Assembly (NCBI RefSeq): GCF_000149955.1
Contig: NC_030991.1
Location: 3,268,114-3,332,113 of the forward strand
Source: Fusarium oxysporum f. sp. lycopersici 4287
Lineage: Eukaryota; Ascomycota; Sordariomycetes; Hypocreales; Nectriaceae
Length of the DNA: 64,000 bases
Reading direction: 5' to 3'
In this document: one piece after another, positions 46,107 to 58,714 of the stretch
Layout of the letters: each line of letters opens with the position of its first letter
How positions within the stretch are numbered: position 1 is the first letter of the stretch
The notes under the pieces: generated by a model
What the model was told of the DNA's origin: nothing
Databases searched by the model: none
What the model saw: the letters and a program-made list of their open reading frames with translations, nothing else
Program-made: the position numbers and the translations under genes

Positions 46107-47107
46107 TTTCTGCACAGCGGAATCTCGTTACAGAATAATGTAGAAACTAGATTGATTTAAAGAGTTGCTGCTTAAATGTGAGCATGCGTACCGACTTGAA
46201 GTGGAACATCGGTGCCTTTATATATTGGATGGCTACAGGTAAAGGATGACGTTGCTACGAAGGGTGAAATATAAAACGCAGATTCGCACCCCCAGATGAC
46301 ACTGCAACTGGAAGCGACGTTAGGAACGTGATCCGGTATGGTAGTGTCACTGTGTGGTTGCAAATGATAGGTCATTGACAAGGATGTCGCGCGGAACAGA
46401 GTCCATCCGCCTCAACCAGGAGCATTGAAGAATTTGGAGGCAGAATTTAGCGCTCTGGATCAGGCGCCACTGCGCATGTCCACCTGTGAGTCAACGGCCT
46501 GTCAGTCAAGGCAGGAGATGTATCAATAACGAGCGTCTGTGCAGAGCGATCCAGGTCCAGGCCGAGCCACCTTTCAACCCTTATAATACACTACCGATAG
46601 GGTGGCGATCCGATAGGCTCGGAGTGATTATTCTGTAGTGGATCCTGGGGTTTCAGCGGCATGTTTAACAGCGAAGTGTGCTAACCCTTGAAGTGTGACG
46701 TGACAACCAATTCGTAAAGTGGGTATAATGGCAAAAATCATTGAGATCTAAGCTCCGTTCTAGAGACTACAAGGCCGGGGGGACGAAAAGCAACAAATTT
46801 CAGGATAGTCCTGGATCCCTGTACTGCTGAAGTCAGACAGTCGGTAAACTTTGAGGCCTGACACAGGCCTGCCAGCACATACGTGAAGCACATAGCGAGA
46901 GTTCAGGATCGTGGCGTGCCATACAAAAAATGCGGCTCTGCAAAGGAAACATCAGTCTGACACCGTGCCTTGACGGCCGGCATTGGCATTTTTCGTGATA
47001 TAGATAGTAGTATATACGAGAAACAGACTCTTGTAAGTATTCTCATAGCGTGCTTTCATTGGGATATGTCGAAAAGAGTCTGAAGACATGACTTGAAACA
47101 TGTGCAA
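46107..47107. other. Intergenic, no supported gene
   Basis: About 1 kb without any gene-like frame; this is the 5' flank of the small two-exon gene. Confidence 0.5.
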
Positions 47108-47645
47108 GATACACGATGAGCCGCTTGACAGTGTCGTGCTCTCATCCATGGCGTACTGACGAGGCCAAAAGGAAATAGTAGAAGCCTGGCCGCGAAGCAG
47201 AGCCTCATCCCTCTTGATAGTCCTCCGTTTGTTGTTTCTTCACCGCTCCATGGATGACTGGTTGAGGATCCCTTGCTACAATTGACGTGTAACAATGTGG
47301 CCAATTGGCGGTTGGAAAAGGTGACGGACAGCCTGACTCTGGCGTAGGTCGCTCGCAACGAGACAGCAAGCAAAAGCTCTGGGTGAAGGACAGGGGCAGC
47401 AACATCGGCCGCATCTACAAAGGTCGACCTTGCAAAAAGTCCACACACACGAGACTTCTGTGTCCCAGGATCCTGCGGCCTCAACTTGGAAGCGCGTAAC
47501 TGAGGCCAGAAGTGCAGGCTGGCCTTAGAGTCAGTGAGAACTATCAAGCTGTAGCTGCATTTGTGACCCAGCAAAGTTGTAGGCGTGTCGAGATGGATCA
47601 TGATCTTCGAAGCTGTACAAACTCTTGAACTTCAGTATCATCGAG
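47108..47645 (+). repeat. Unknown dispersed repeat, copy 1
   Basis: About 540 bp aligns in the same orientation with 48732-49345. Landmarks such as GAGGCCAAAAGGAAATAG (47161 and 48785) and TTTGTTGTTTCTTCACCGCT (47228 and 48852) have a constant offset of 1624 bp. Later landmarks (GTAGGTCGCT at 47344 and 48992) are offset by 1648 bp, so copy 2 has a net 24-bp gain. The copies are well diverged. A 181-codon frame covers the minus strand of copy 1 but is broken in copy 2. No transposon ends were identified. Confidence 0.75.
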
Positions 47646-48731
47646 AGAAGCATGTGAAACGCAAAGAGAAGACATCAGTGTCATGCGCACAGAAGCGTAA
47701 CGAGAGGAGGTACCCTGAGGCGGCTGCCAAGTACGCAATAGTTTAGGTGGTGACTGGGATTTTGCATGAACAAGGGTTCTTCCGTTTCCCTCGGAGTCCT
47801 CCACAATTCGGGCCCTAGTTTGCGCCCCGTTAATAGCATCTGGTGGCGGGAGACGTCCAATAATGAGGATCTATTTGAGCTAGCTGAGGTCCGTGTTTGC
47901 TCTGGATCCTTGTTGCATATATTACAACGGGTTGCAAAGGCGGGACTGGTAGCCTGCAACGTGGCTGGTAAGGCCTTTAAATTGACAACCATGAACCCCT
48001 GAAGCGCCACATGCGTCGTCAAGCTTGGCACTGGACCGTGCCAAATTGGTTTGTATAATCCCTGGAGTCATTTTGGTAAACAAGGGTGCTATGAGCCCGG
48101 AAGGTTATGGAAACGCCAGTTTGCATTGCATCCCGTCCCTGCTCGCGCTAACTTGAGACTGACTAGACATGCCCTCAGATGAGCCGCGGTGCTCATACTT
48201 TGGATGCGCCAGTCTGCAGCAAAACCAACAGTGGAAGCATCGCTTATGCAGTATTTCCTTAACCAAGAACATGGAAGCTAGATACCAGGCATCAGCGCGA
48301 AAGACGGGAGAGAAGCAGGAGTGAAGGGACAACAGATCGTCAGTTCTATGGACGCTATTGTAACTAGGACATTCGTCTGGTGGCTCGAGAGTGCTCGGAT
48401 ATCTTGATATGTACACCGGTTACAAGGACGAACAAACTGTATATGCCTTGATGATTTAATCGAGACCGCTTTGGCGGCCTCATCAATCATACAGTTACAA
48501 ACAACCAGTAAAATCGATGTAGTGTGCACACCGCAAGTAGCTGACCATGGAAGTATTGGCGAACTTGGCATGTCTGATATGTAGCCAGATAATTCAGTGC
48601 CATTAATAGAAGTCCATGAAGCGGAAAGAGGGGATTACAGGGATAGGACAAGCTCTGGCAGCTGTCAAGCACACAACAGCCCTGCGGCAGGGGTACGATA
48701 TGAAACTGGGTTCAGCAGTAAAAATATGCGG
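47646..48731. other. Sequence between the two repeat copies
   Basis: About 1.1 kb with short frames on both strands (47681-48031, 48105-48416) and no recognisable product. It may be part of the duplicated unit in a more diverged form, but I could not align it. Confidence 0.35.
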
Positions 48732-49345
48732 GATACACAATGAGTTGGTTGATAGCGCTGTGCTCTTATCCACGGCGCAATGATGAGGCCAAAAGGAAAT
48801 AGTACAAGTCCGGTAACAAATCAGAGCCTCATCCCTCTGAATAGTCATCCGTTTGTTGTTTCTTCACCGCTCCGCTGATATCTGACTGAGGCCCCCGTGC
48901 TAGAGTTGATGTGTGACAATACGAACACCTAGCGGCTGAAATTAGGATCAAGAATGGGAATTTTCTTGAAAGCTAACATGCTGATGCTGACGTAGGTCGC
49001 TTGTGCTGCGGCAGTGAGCAAAGGCTCCGGGGTGGAAGAGGCGTAGCAAAATCGGTTGCATCTGCAGAGACCAACCTTGCGTAGAGTCCACAGACACGAC
49101 ACTTCCGTATCCCGGAACCTACGGTCTTAAATTGGAGTCGCGTAGGCGATGCCAGTAGTGCAGGCTGGTGCTAGAGTCAGTGAAAGGTTTTAAAGCTGCA
49201 GCCGCATTTGACCCAGCGGTGCTCTGAGCTTGTAAAGATGGATCCAGCGAAGCCTGATCTGATCTACCATGTTAGATAATAATTAACAGGATACTGGTGT
49301 TCTGAGGCCATCGAAGCGGCACAAACTGTTGAACATAAGTCTCTT
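48732..49345 (+). repeat. Unknown dispersed repeat, copy 2
   Basis: Diverged direct copy of 47108-47645, including the trailing AGC-GGCACAAACTGTTGAAC segment that matches AGCTGTACAAACTCTTGAAC near 47613. Its frames carry several stops. No terminal inverted repeat or target-site duplication was found. Confidence 0.75.
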
Positions 49346-50745
49346 ATATGCATGCGTTATTTGTGACAAGTCGCTGCCTTCATGAACCGTCCGTCTAATG
49401 CTGGCTGAATATGTACATGGCCAACCAGCAATAAGTAATTGGCCTAACAGATATACTAGATTTGCTTATGTTAAAAAAGGGGAAGCAAGGTTGAGAAAAC
49501 AGGGCCCAAAATTCGTCATTCAAGCCTTTTCAAGCTTCCTGCCTTGACCACCAACTGGCCCAACTCCATCAATCCATTATCTTCACAATTCGTCTTGATC
49601 TCACTTAAAAAACAAACAGGCGAACCACCAACGCTTTCGTGAATACGATCCATTTCGAATAGAGTCAGCGGTGAGTTTCAATACCCTGGCGAACTGGCGG
49701 ATTGGTCCTCGGGCTCGTCTCGATTACGGACGATCATAAGGCTGGGATTTGAGCGAGCCAGGATGTACACTCTCAATGGTGCCACCCGTCAATTCAGTAT
49801 AAAGTTTAGCTCGTTTGATGCATGGGCGCTTGGTGCGACTACGGTCTGTGCCGCTGGAGCCCTGCGTGCCTGAAGGATGAGACAGCGGCCCGCTTAACGG
49901 ATGCGGTTACCGTGTATGGTACACGCTCAGCCATCGCGTAGAACAACATGCGTGTCATACTATCCACAGACTTCAATATGTACAGGTAATATTAGAACGT
50001 ACAAGCCGAATAGCTCTGAGTGTTGCACATCAGTGCCGACACAGTGAACACGTAAGGGCAACATCTCCAGGCATCGCTGCGGGGTGAGCACACCGCTATT
50101 TGGCAATGTGAACAACTTGAACGAACCCGTTCCGTGTGGCATACAACCTGATAAGCCAGTGCCGCCCCTTGAAGTAGCGCAAAGAGTAAACGGCAGGGAT
50201 TGGGTAGGTCTTGGCGGTTTCCAACCACAAACTAGCCCATTACTAGGGATGCCGTGTGAAACATGGTTCATCCGTCTCACCCGCATCACTCTTCAGCGCC
50301 CTGCTCAGCGCCCCTGCAACCGGCGGCTGGAACACATTCCGGGTACAGGCCCATGTGTTGATGAGCTTTTTGACACCAATGCAAGTGTATAACATACCCC
50401 CTCCAAGGCATAAATACTAGGATTGTTTGGGTAGCCGGTCTTGGGGTTCCAGTCCATTGCATAATTACATGAGTCGGCTTTCGGACTACCCTTTCTCAGT
50501 ACCCTTTCCAAAATCATTCGCGAGGCAGTTTGAATGATGCTATTCAGGCCAGTAGTGCGGCCAGTCGGGCCTCATCGTCACCATTTCTCCACATCACTTG
50601 ATCAACTCGTGAAGGATCAGGCATATAAAGTTGCCGCATCCGATGAAATATTGGTTGGGTTTTCCTATACACTCCAAATATCACATTCCATGACACTATT
50701 TTACTAATACTCTACAATATCGTTTATCCTTGACGTTCGTTATAC
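49346..50745. other. Intergenic, promoter of the Blm10-type gene
   Basis: About 1.4 kb. Small frames at 49960-50517 on both strands have no domain support. Confidence 0.5.
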
Positions 50746-53700
50746 ATGCTTTCAAACATGTACCAAAACAATGATTCTCGTACCTCAGAGTCTTCCAAAC
50801 TTGCATCGTCTACCTCAGAGTCGGGCTTGATGGTAAACGAGGGCCGAAATGAGTCCATCGCGGAGGCCACTGCCCCTAGACATGGAATCAGCGAGAAGAG
50901 GTATAAAGACCGAACGCTTGATTATCATTCGCTACTGCCCTATGAGACCGAGTCAGAGTCTCAGGCCGACGTGTGGTTGCAGAGAATCATCAATGAACTA
51001 TATACCTCAATCAAGGGACACGACTTTCGTCCTGGCGCTCTCCAATTGACCAAACAGCTCAGTAGTTGGCTCCAACTCAAGCATGAGATGAGCAGGAACA
51101 AGCGCGCAAAGCTTGTTAAGCTCTACTATTGGCTTTCGCTCAAGCCTGGGTTAAACCATACGTGCTCAAATAGCTTCTGTGAGATGTTCAAGACTCTGAC
51201 AAAGTACGTTCCCTCTCAATCAGCACATATTGGATTCCCAGAGACTGACCGCTATCCAATAGGGAATCTCACTATCTCGAGCCAGAGAAAGACCTTCTCC
51301 TGGACTGGAAACCTTTGTGGCAGCAGATGAAAGCCCGTAACTTCTATGACGATCAGGCGTCTTTCCCAACAGGGAATTTTATCTCAACTACTTGTATCGA
51401 AAGAATATGTGCCCATGCCCGCCTTTATTTCGACCCTGCACAGCGTTATGCGATACTTGAGGAAATTCTGCCGTTCTTCAAAGCAGATACGGTGCCAAAC
51501 GCCCTGGTTGTTGTTGATGTCCTGACCGCCCTGTTTCCGACGAGACCTGCGCCAGTTGACATGCATGCATCAAGAACAGACTCAATGTTTCCCACATTCT
51601 TCCATTTGTGGGCCCTCATGGGGAAATCCGTGGACTCGGATTTTCTCTTCATCAAACTGTTTTCGCGTTTCAGTAGCGATCATCTGTGTTCCTTGGATAC
51701 CAATTTTGGTCGCCACGGCATTTTCACAGAAAATCAGTCCAACATAATTTTCACAGCTATTCAGGGGCTGTTCGGAGACACACCTCGATCCAATAGCCTG
51801 GATGATTCTCATTTTATAGCTCGTCTAATTGTCCATTCAGTGGCTCCTGCATGTGATGGAGATGATTGTTCTATTTTGACGAGCTTGGAAGGGCTACTGA
51901 ATCATGTCCAACAACTAAGCCCTTTGACGCAAAGGGAGGGCCGGCTCATTCGTTGTCTTACCACTGAGTTCGTCTCGCGCTGCAATCGCGAAAAGAGTGG
52001 TGAGCTAAGAACACCTCAGAGTCGCAAGATCGATGACGAGTTGGAAAGACGCTTCGTGTCGTTACTGAAGGGAGTGACTTTTAGGGGCCTATACTCCAGT
52101 GATGAAGGCGTATGCGACGACCACTGCATAGCTTTGCAAATGCTCGCTTATCTGGATCCCGACCTGGTGTTGCCGAGCGCCTTGCAACGATTTTATGCCA
52201 GTTTCCAGCGTATCCATGAGATATCTACTATCATACCGACTTTGAAAGCATTAAGGATGTTAGTTCCTATCATGTGCAAACTCAAAGGATATCGATGTCA
52301 CATGACTACGCTCCTGGATCTTGCTATCAGAGGTATTGATGCCAATGATCCAATTGTAGCACACCACACGCTTTGCTTCATCAGAAATTTTGCTTATAGC
52401 ATTCCTATGGTAACTTTGGCGGAAGCGGGCAACTGCATACATGACAATATGCTAGCGACAGAATGGGTCCAGGATCAAAGAAATCGCATGGAACATGAAG
52501 GCTCCAACATGAGTTTGAACTACAACGAAATGAGCGACCAGGTTGAGGCCAAAATTTTGAGATCCTCGACTTTCGCATTCAAGCAGATAATTTCGAAGTT
52601 GATGGATGGAGTGTTCATGCTCTTGGACAATCTACCAACCGCTGGTCATATCCGGGAAAGCACCCATGAGAACGTTGTCAGGAGTGTTTTGCAGCCTGCA
52701 CTATCGACCCTGTTCGCATCGCTTTCACCAGAACTATTCGATACGGCCCTCGAAAAGGTAGTGGAATTTACCACCAATCGTGGTATTCTCGAAGCAAGGG
52801 ACGAAATGGCATCCATCCTGAACGCGCTTTGCAAGGTCAACCCTGAGAAGGCGCTCAAGGTTTTCGTTCCAACGCTCATCAGTAATATCAGAAGTGAGAT
52901 TACTCTGAACGGCGCCGCCTCTGGTAATGGTAACGAAACAAATTGCCTACCTAGAGACCAGGCCCTGGCTCGGTACATCAAACTGCTGAATAGTGCTGTG
53001 GATTTCATTGGCTGCGAAGTATTGCAATACAAGAATGAACAACTCGATCTTATCAATCACCTACAAGACACGTGTCAAGGACCCTGTAGTCTTTTAGCAT
53101 CACGCTATGTTGCAGACTTGCTCCAGAATCTAACCAGCACCTACTCACTTGATCACACTTTATACGAGCCCCAAACCATGATGCGTGGCCTAGATGCTGA
53201 TGATTGGGGAAAGACCACTGAACCAGCTGATTTAACCATACGATGGCATCAACCCTCCTCAGCCGAAATATCATTTGCCGTTGAACTTGTTGTGTCTCAA
53301 ACAAACTTTCTCAAGGAGAAAATGGGCCGGTATATTAGCAACTCCCAAAGAGCCAGCCGATATCACGAGTTTCCACGCTTGATTAATCACTCTCAGTGGA
53401 TTATTTCAAGCGTGGCTTCCTTGATTGACCTTAAACAGGTGGTCGGACCTCAAGCTGATGAATTCCCATCAATTGAATTCTATGAGGACGCAGAGTTGCT
53501 TGTGCCACTCGGATACGCAGACGGTTATGCACTGAGGCTGGGCGATCCTGACTACAGAAAGCTGCATCAGTGCCGTGAGGATATCGGCTCTCTTATTCTC
53601 AAGTGTCACAAATTCCTCAGCGAGTCTCAAAACACCGATCCAACATCTCATGTAACACTCTGCTATGCTACCGTCGCTTGGGCCGTGGATGTTGGTATTA

Positions 53701-56543
53701 CCAGGACCACGCCTCTTTTTCAATATCATCACGGCATCTACGAAAATGACACTTATGACTTCTTCATTCCGGGTCTAAGGAAACCGTACCCCCGGCCACT
53801 TCTTGTCAAGCGCATGGAAGTATATCAGCTTGACCGACGCAACAATAACACTGCTGCAAGACGCATGACTGAGCTAGATAAACAACTGGTGAACCATCTC
53901 GCCAATTGTATTTTCTCTCTTTATGGAGATGTACAAGTTGCTGCTCAATTAACTCTAAACAAAATGGCAGCCCACTTTATTGGAGGCAAAGAAAAAGCGG
54001 CATCTGCCTTCCTTCGGCATTTCAAACAAGCGCTTGAGGATGGCGTTGAGAGCAGAATCGAAGCAGGCCTATGTGCCTTCGCTCGTCGGCCCAATCTTTT
54101 CGCGAGAACAGTCATGTTGAACTGGGGCTTGGCTTCTGAAGCCATAAGATTGTATATTGATGCTGCAGGTATTGATAAACCTAAGATTCAAATGCTTGTT
54201 GAATTGGCTTCCGAGAACCTAGCTGAATTTGGAAAGCTCCTCGAGCATCCAACGCTGGCGGATGATGAAGTCGTGGAAGAAATCAAACCCCCCGAAGATG
54301 TCTCATTCGCCATTCGAAGTCGACGCAAGTTAAGCCAACAACGTCAGAAGGAGGTAGAAGAGTCCCAGGCCAGCTTGGGCTTAGAACTGACACGACGGTC
54401 CAAAAGCGCGAATCAGACGACTGCTCACCTATGCTTAGTCTTTGCCACCAATTTGTGCCTTCGGTTTTCCACAACGCCACCTCGAGAGTTCGTTCATCTT
54501 GTGATCAGGGGTACGAATAACCCTGTTCCATATCTTCGAGTCCATTACCTCCAGGCCTTCACTGTCGTGCTTTTCAAAATGCGCGAGCAAGCCTTATGTG
54601 GTTACAGATACCATAACTATCTTTTCGGCCAGCATGTGAATGACAAGAACCGCTCCGAAGTCCTGGTCCGAAAGGGCGACGGAAATTTCACCGATGACTT
54701 TCTCGAGGCATTCAAGAAATCGGAGACTCCACTCTATATGGTAGATGCTGGTTACCCCGGCTGGCTCGTTTGGGGCAAGAAGTTCACCTCGTACAAAGCC
54801 GAGCCTCTCTCGTTCAACTCCTACGATGAAGAGGCGACATCACTTCTCGACGACATAGGGCAGCGCTTGGACCACAAGTGGCTTTCTGATCTTTTCAATC
54901 ATCTCGAGCAAGAGGAGCCGAATTCATGCCGTTCAGACTGCCTAGATCTCTTGGTACATGTATTCTATCTTATGCATGAAGGCAAGACGGGAATCAGTCT
55001 GGAGGATGTGAAAGAATTGACGCAAATGGTTTTTGGAGATGGCAATGATAATGACCGACACCGGGTAGCGTCAAAGATCGTTGGTGCTTTGGTTAAAAGC
55101 TGCCATGATCAGCCTTTATCGACCCAAGATCGAATTTATGAGTACGCTGCGCCCTTCATACTAAAAGTTGTTACGAACAACTTGAGCCCTGGGAATTTGG
55201 AAAGCTGGCTGGGCTGCCTAGATGTGATTACCGTCGACAGGGATCCTCGGCGTTGCTATCGTATCGTGGACAGTCTCAAGACATTGCGGCTAGGCAAGAA
55301 ACATAACTCTATTTTCACTGACCAGTCCACGATCAAGTTACTTGAATTACTTTTCAACAACTTTGGCTGGCATTTTGAACCCCGACAACAGATCCTCGAT
55401 AACCTTCTCAAACATATGAATAATCCTCACCCAACAGTCTGCCAGGAGATAGGCAGACTTCTGTCTGAAATACACAGGACCCAATATCACGAGTCATTCG
55501 AAAGCGTGAGCAAGCTTTTAGAGATCAACAAGAATACTTCAGACACTGGCATCTTGCCTTATAAGCCGACGCAACAGTTCAAAGCAACCATGAAACAAGT
55601 ATTCGATCAGCTGAAAGAATGGCGTATTAGCCAAGATTCCGAATCGTACAAATCGGGCTCCCGAACTGTATTGACGTGGCTTGATTGCACGCTCAGGTCC
55701 CACATGTGTACGCAGCTTGTGCCCTTCCTTGCTACGCCGATTATGGAAGAGCTGTCGCACATGATGGACGTTGAAGGAGATGTTGAATTTCACATACTTC
55801 CATTGGATCTATTTATGCGATTACCTTATATTCCCTTTCCATGTGGCCAGGTTTCAGCCTTCGTCAAGACTTTGATCGAGCTTAGCAGCATGAAGGCAAG
55901 CTGGCGTCAACGAGCGTACGCTTTGGCCAACATGGGTACAGTCTCCGCCATGAGCCCTTTTCTTACGAGGGCTGATGAAAGAACAGCTCTACTTAGAGCT
56001 GTGTCTGAGAAATTGGTTGACAAGGCACCTGAGGTACGCCAGGTAGCAAGACTTGTGCTTGTTAGTATGATTGGTCGCCTACCTCGTCGAATTCGCGATC
56101 CCATCATAACACACATTAAAGGTGAATGCACGAGGAAGCTCAAAATCAAGCCAATGTCGAGGCAACAGCGCCACGCTGATGGGGCGGAGGCCATTCCTGG
56201 CATAGAGCATCACGCTGCAGTCCTAGAATTGGGGGCTTTGGTCACCGCATCGGTCCGAGACGATGCACCCCTACCGAACTGGATTGGTGAAGTAGTGGAG
56301 CTATTATCCAAATATGCCGCAGCTAATCGTGGTATGGCTGCTAGAGATGCTGGTATAATCGTAGGCAACTTCAAGTCGTCTAGACAAGCCAGCTGGGTAG
56401 ATGATAAAAAGGTATGTGTCAGTTGATGGTTCGGACTTTCGGCCAGAGTGGCAAGCTGGGTACTAATCAACATTCAATAGAATTTCACAGAGGAGCAGTT
56501 AATGTATATGGAAGGGGTGTCAAGCATGAGGCATTATTCATGA
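50746..56543 (+). CDS. BLM10: Proteasome activator Blm10/PA200-type protein, 1889 aa, 3 exons
   Basis: Exons are 50746-51203, 51263-56411 and 56481-56543, from ATG 50746. Introns of 59 and 69 bp are canonical and keep phase. The N-terminus has the family entry motif (DYHSLLPYETESESQADVWL), then GDFRPGAL-like HDFRPGALQLTKQLSSWLQL and VKLYYWLSLKPG. Splicing gives SHYLEPEKDLLLDWKPLWQQ. The remainder is a long array of HEAT-like helices including MFPTFFHLWALMGKSVDSDF, the mid-region WIISSVASLIDLKQVVG, and a C-terminal NFTEEQLMYMEGVSSMRHYS. Blm10/PA200 caps the 20S proteasome and opens its gate with a C-terminal Tyr-Tyr-Ala-like tail; here the end is HYS. The frame is intact across 5.6 kb, which argues for selection. 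It could be a second, divergent copy rather than the core orthologue. Confidence 0.88.
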
Positions 56544-58173
56544 GGTTACCATTATTCGGAATCAATTTATGCGGACTTTGCGAGTTTTCAAATGGGCCAG
56601 GCGAAGGGATTATGACATATTGATATTAGGAACGTTCATTGGGCGGCATGCTTCGCAATGAAGTTGAAGAAGACATAATGGCGCCTCCTTTTGCCATTCG
56701 GGGATACGTCTGGATATACAAGTCGTCTATCGCCTCCGCTTCACGGAATGTCCACTTCAGTAAGTGTATGGTTGTTGCTTCTAGCAGTTCTCTCTCCTAG
56801 ATCGAGTTTTGTGCCAGTTTGTGGCTTTAACAATTGCCCTGGTAACTTAATGTTGAGGTATGATGAATGCCGTAGTACTGGGAGGCTCCTCCTCGGCCAA
56901 AACTTTGATGGTATCGACGACCAGCCCATTAAGTATGGCGACCCAGACCATGGGGCTCCAACTTGAGTAACATCACTCTACACCCCTATCGCAATGCATC
57001 TGATCATTGTAAACTACGATTTCATGGACACATCACAACGGGCCCGAGGCTTGGTTGGCCATCAACGCTTTTGATTTCATAATGCAAGGCAAGAGTTTCC
57101 GAGATATCTTGAACTACGATTGGTGTTCCATTCTGGCTGGACTTTGCAACGTAGGGCCAAAAAGCATAACGCCGTACTCGTCGGAGTTGAAGTTGACTAT
57201 GTTTCTAACGGCATGTTTGATATTAGTGAGACAAGTACGAGCGAATAGAACTGCAGTGGAGGACAATATAGTCGATGGTATCAAATCAGGACCTTTAAAT
57301 TAAGAAAAGAGTCGTCATCACTACAGAGCCAGCTCATTCGCATTGCTCCTGTCGTCAAGTTAGGGCGGTTGGCAACAACATACTACTCTAGGGGAATTGT
57401 AATGATTTGCCTAGTTCAAGGGTGCCCTGAGGTCCATGAAAACCTTGTTGCTCCTGTCGTGAATCACAAACCGAGTACATGTTCAATGGCCCACGATTCG
57501 AGATGGTTGGATGTGCACCGGCAATGCGAGATTTGCGCCAACATTAGATACTACTCCGCAAACCCACCAGCTTGTGAAGCTGTTGTGAGGGGTCGCTGGA
57601 TGCTCTTTCTGCTGGCGCAAAACCCGAGAAGCGATCGGGATGACGTCAGAGATTGTCATTCCCGCAGTTTGCGTGAAACGCGTTCCTGCATTGCGTTTTA
57701 GGGCTGGAGGCGAGGAAAACCTCTCTACAACGAACGTTATCTGGTTTTGGTGAAGAACGAGGGCCGTGCTTAGCGAGGTACACCACTGCATATAGGTGGG
57801 GATCCGTCGTCGCTTCCGTGCCGCAGTGGCTGTTAAGCTTGCGTCATTCCCTTTGTACTCGAGTACATCCATGGCCTCAGAGTTTTTTGCTTCTTCACTA
57901 CTCCGTACAGACCCGCATTCCGTCTGCCCCGGCGATGGACAGCCTGTACTAAACAAGCCCCCACCAGCGGCGCCCTTCTCATGAGGGTTTCTAATGTTTG
58001 TGAATTTCCTCTGCTCAAGGAGACAAGGCTTTCCATATTACTACATTCGATGATCGCCAGTGAAAGAGAGCGCATCACTCCTGCAGAAGGGAACTTGAGA
58101 TGCCACACATTGCCACTCACATTTCACTTCCTCCGTCATACGTTCTATCATAAAAAGCGACATACTGGCACCG
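56544..58173. other. Intergenic / degenerate sequence
   Basis: About 1.6 kb. The minus strand at 56700-57300 shows scattered protein-like segments interrupted by stops (for example LKWTFREAEAIDDLYIQTYP and VLFARTCLTNIKHAVRNIV), which may be a dead gene I cannot identify. A 157-codon minus-strand frame at 57483-57956 has no recognised domain. Confidence 0.35.
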
Positions 58174-58714
58174 TTGGCAGAACATTTAAACCTGAGCTCG
58201 ATCGCCCTTCATATCCCCCCCCAGAAGTATGCATCGAGTTGTCCAGCCTGGCTACCCAAAGTTCTTCAAGCTACCAAACCATCTTTACTGAAACGACTCC
58301 CCAACGATGTACAGAGACTCATTTTTTCGAACCTGGACTACCAGTTTCTCGTCTTCCTCTCCACGGTGAGCCGACCCTTTTACCGCATACTACATCCTCA
58401 ACGCATGGTAACACCACGAGATAAGATTAAGTTTGTCATGAGACTAGCAAAATAGCAAAAGACTTCCCAGAACATTGGGCTACCAAGAAAAGGAAAGATC
58501 GCCGACCCGAAAATTTGGAGTACTACTGGTGCTTCACTTTGACTTCGACCCACAAGACCGATTAGTATCGGAGCAGGAAGCGGGGCCTCAAGACCGGCTT
58601 GTGCCGCTCCGCCACTTCCGTATCGGATGTGGAGTAACGACTGGACTTCACGCACCATCTGGCTGCATCGTGACAATGCTCCTCAAGTTGCCCACTACGA
58701 CCAAAAGAAAGTAG
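58174..58714 (+). pseudogene. F-box protein pseudogene
   Basis: The frame from 58174 encodes an F-box: SLLKRLPNDVQRLIFSNLDY then FLVFLSTVSRPFYRILHP. It continues as RDKIKFVMRLAK and stops. An 8-bp tandem duplication (TAGCAAAA twice, about 58445-58460) creates the stop and shifts the frame. The downstream sequence in the new register reads AKDFPEHWATKKRKDRRPEN and LEYYWCFTLTSTHKTD, then another stop at TAG. The C-terminal part in the third register reads GPQDRLVPLRHFRIGCGVTT and GLHAPSGC. This is the usual order in Fusarium-type F-box proteins (FVMRAAKDFP..., PKDR..., CGVK.GLHAP). The gene would have recruited substrates to an SCF ubiquitin ligase. No start ATG precedes the F-box in frame. Confidence 0.75.

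Noticed and set aside
47056..47601. 181-codon protein on the minus strand of repeat copy 1
   Set aside because: The frame is not preserved in the diverged copy at 48.7-49.3 kb, so it is unlikely to be selected coding sequence.
57483..58120. Minus-strand frames beside the F-box pseudogene
   Set aside because: No domain and no coherent splice joins between the two overlapping frames.
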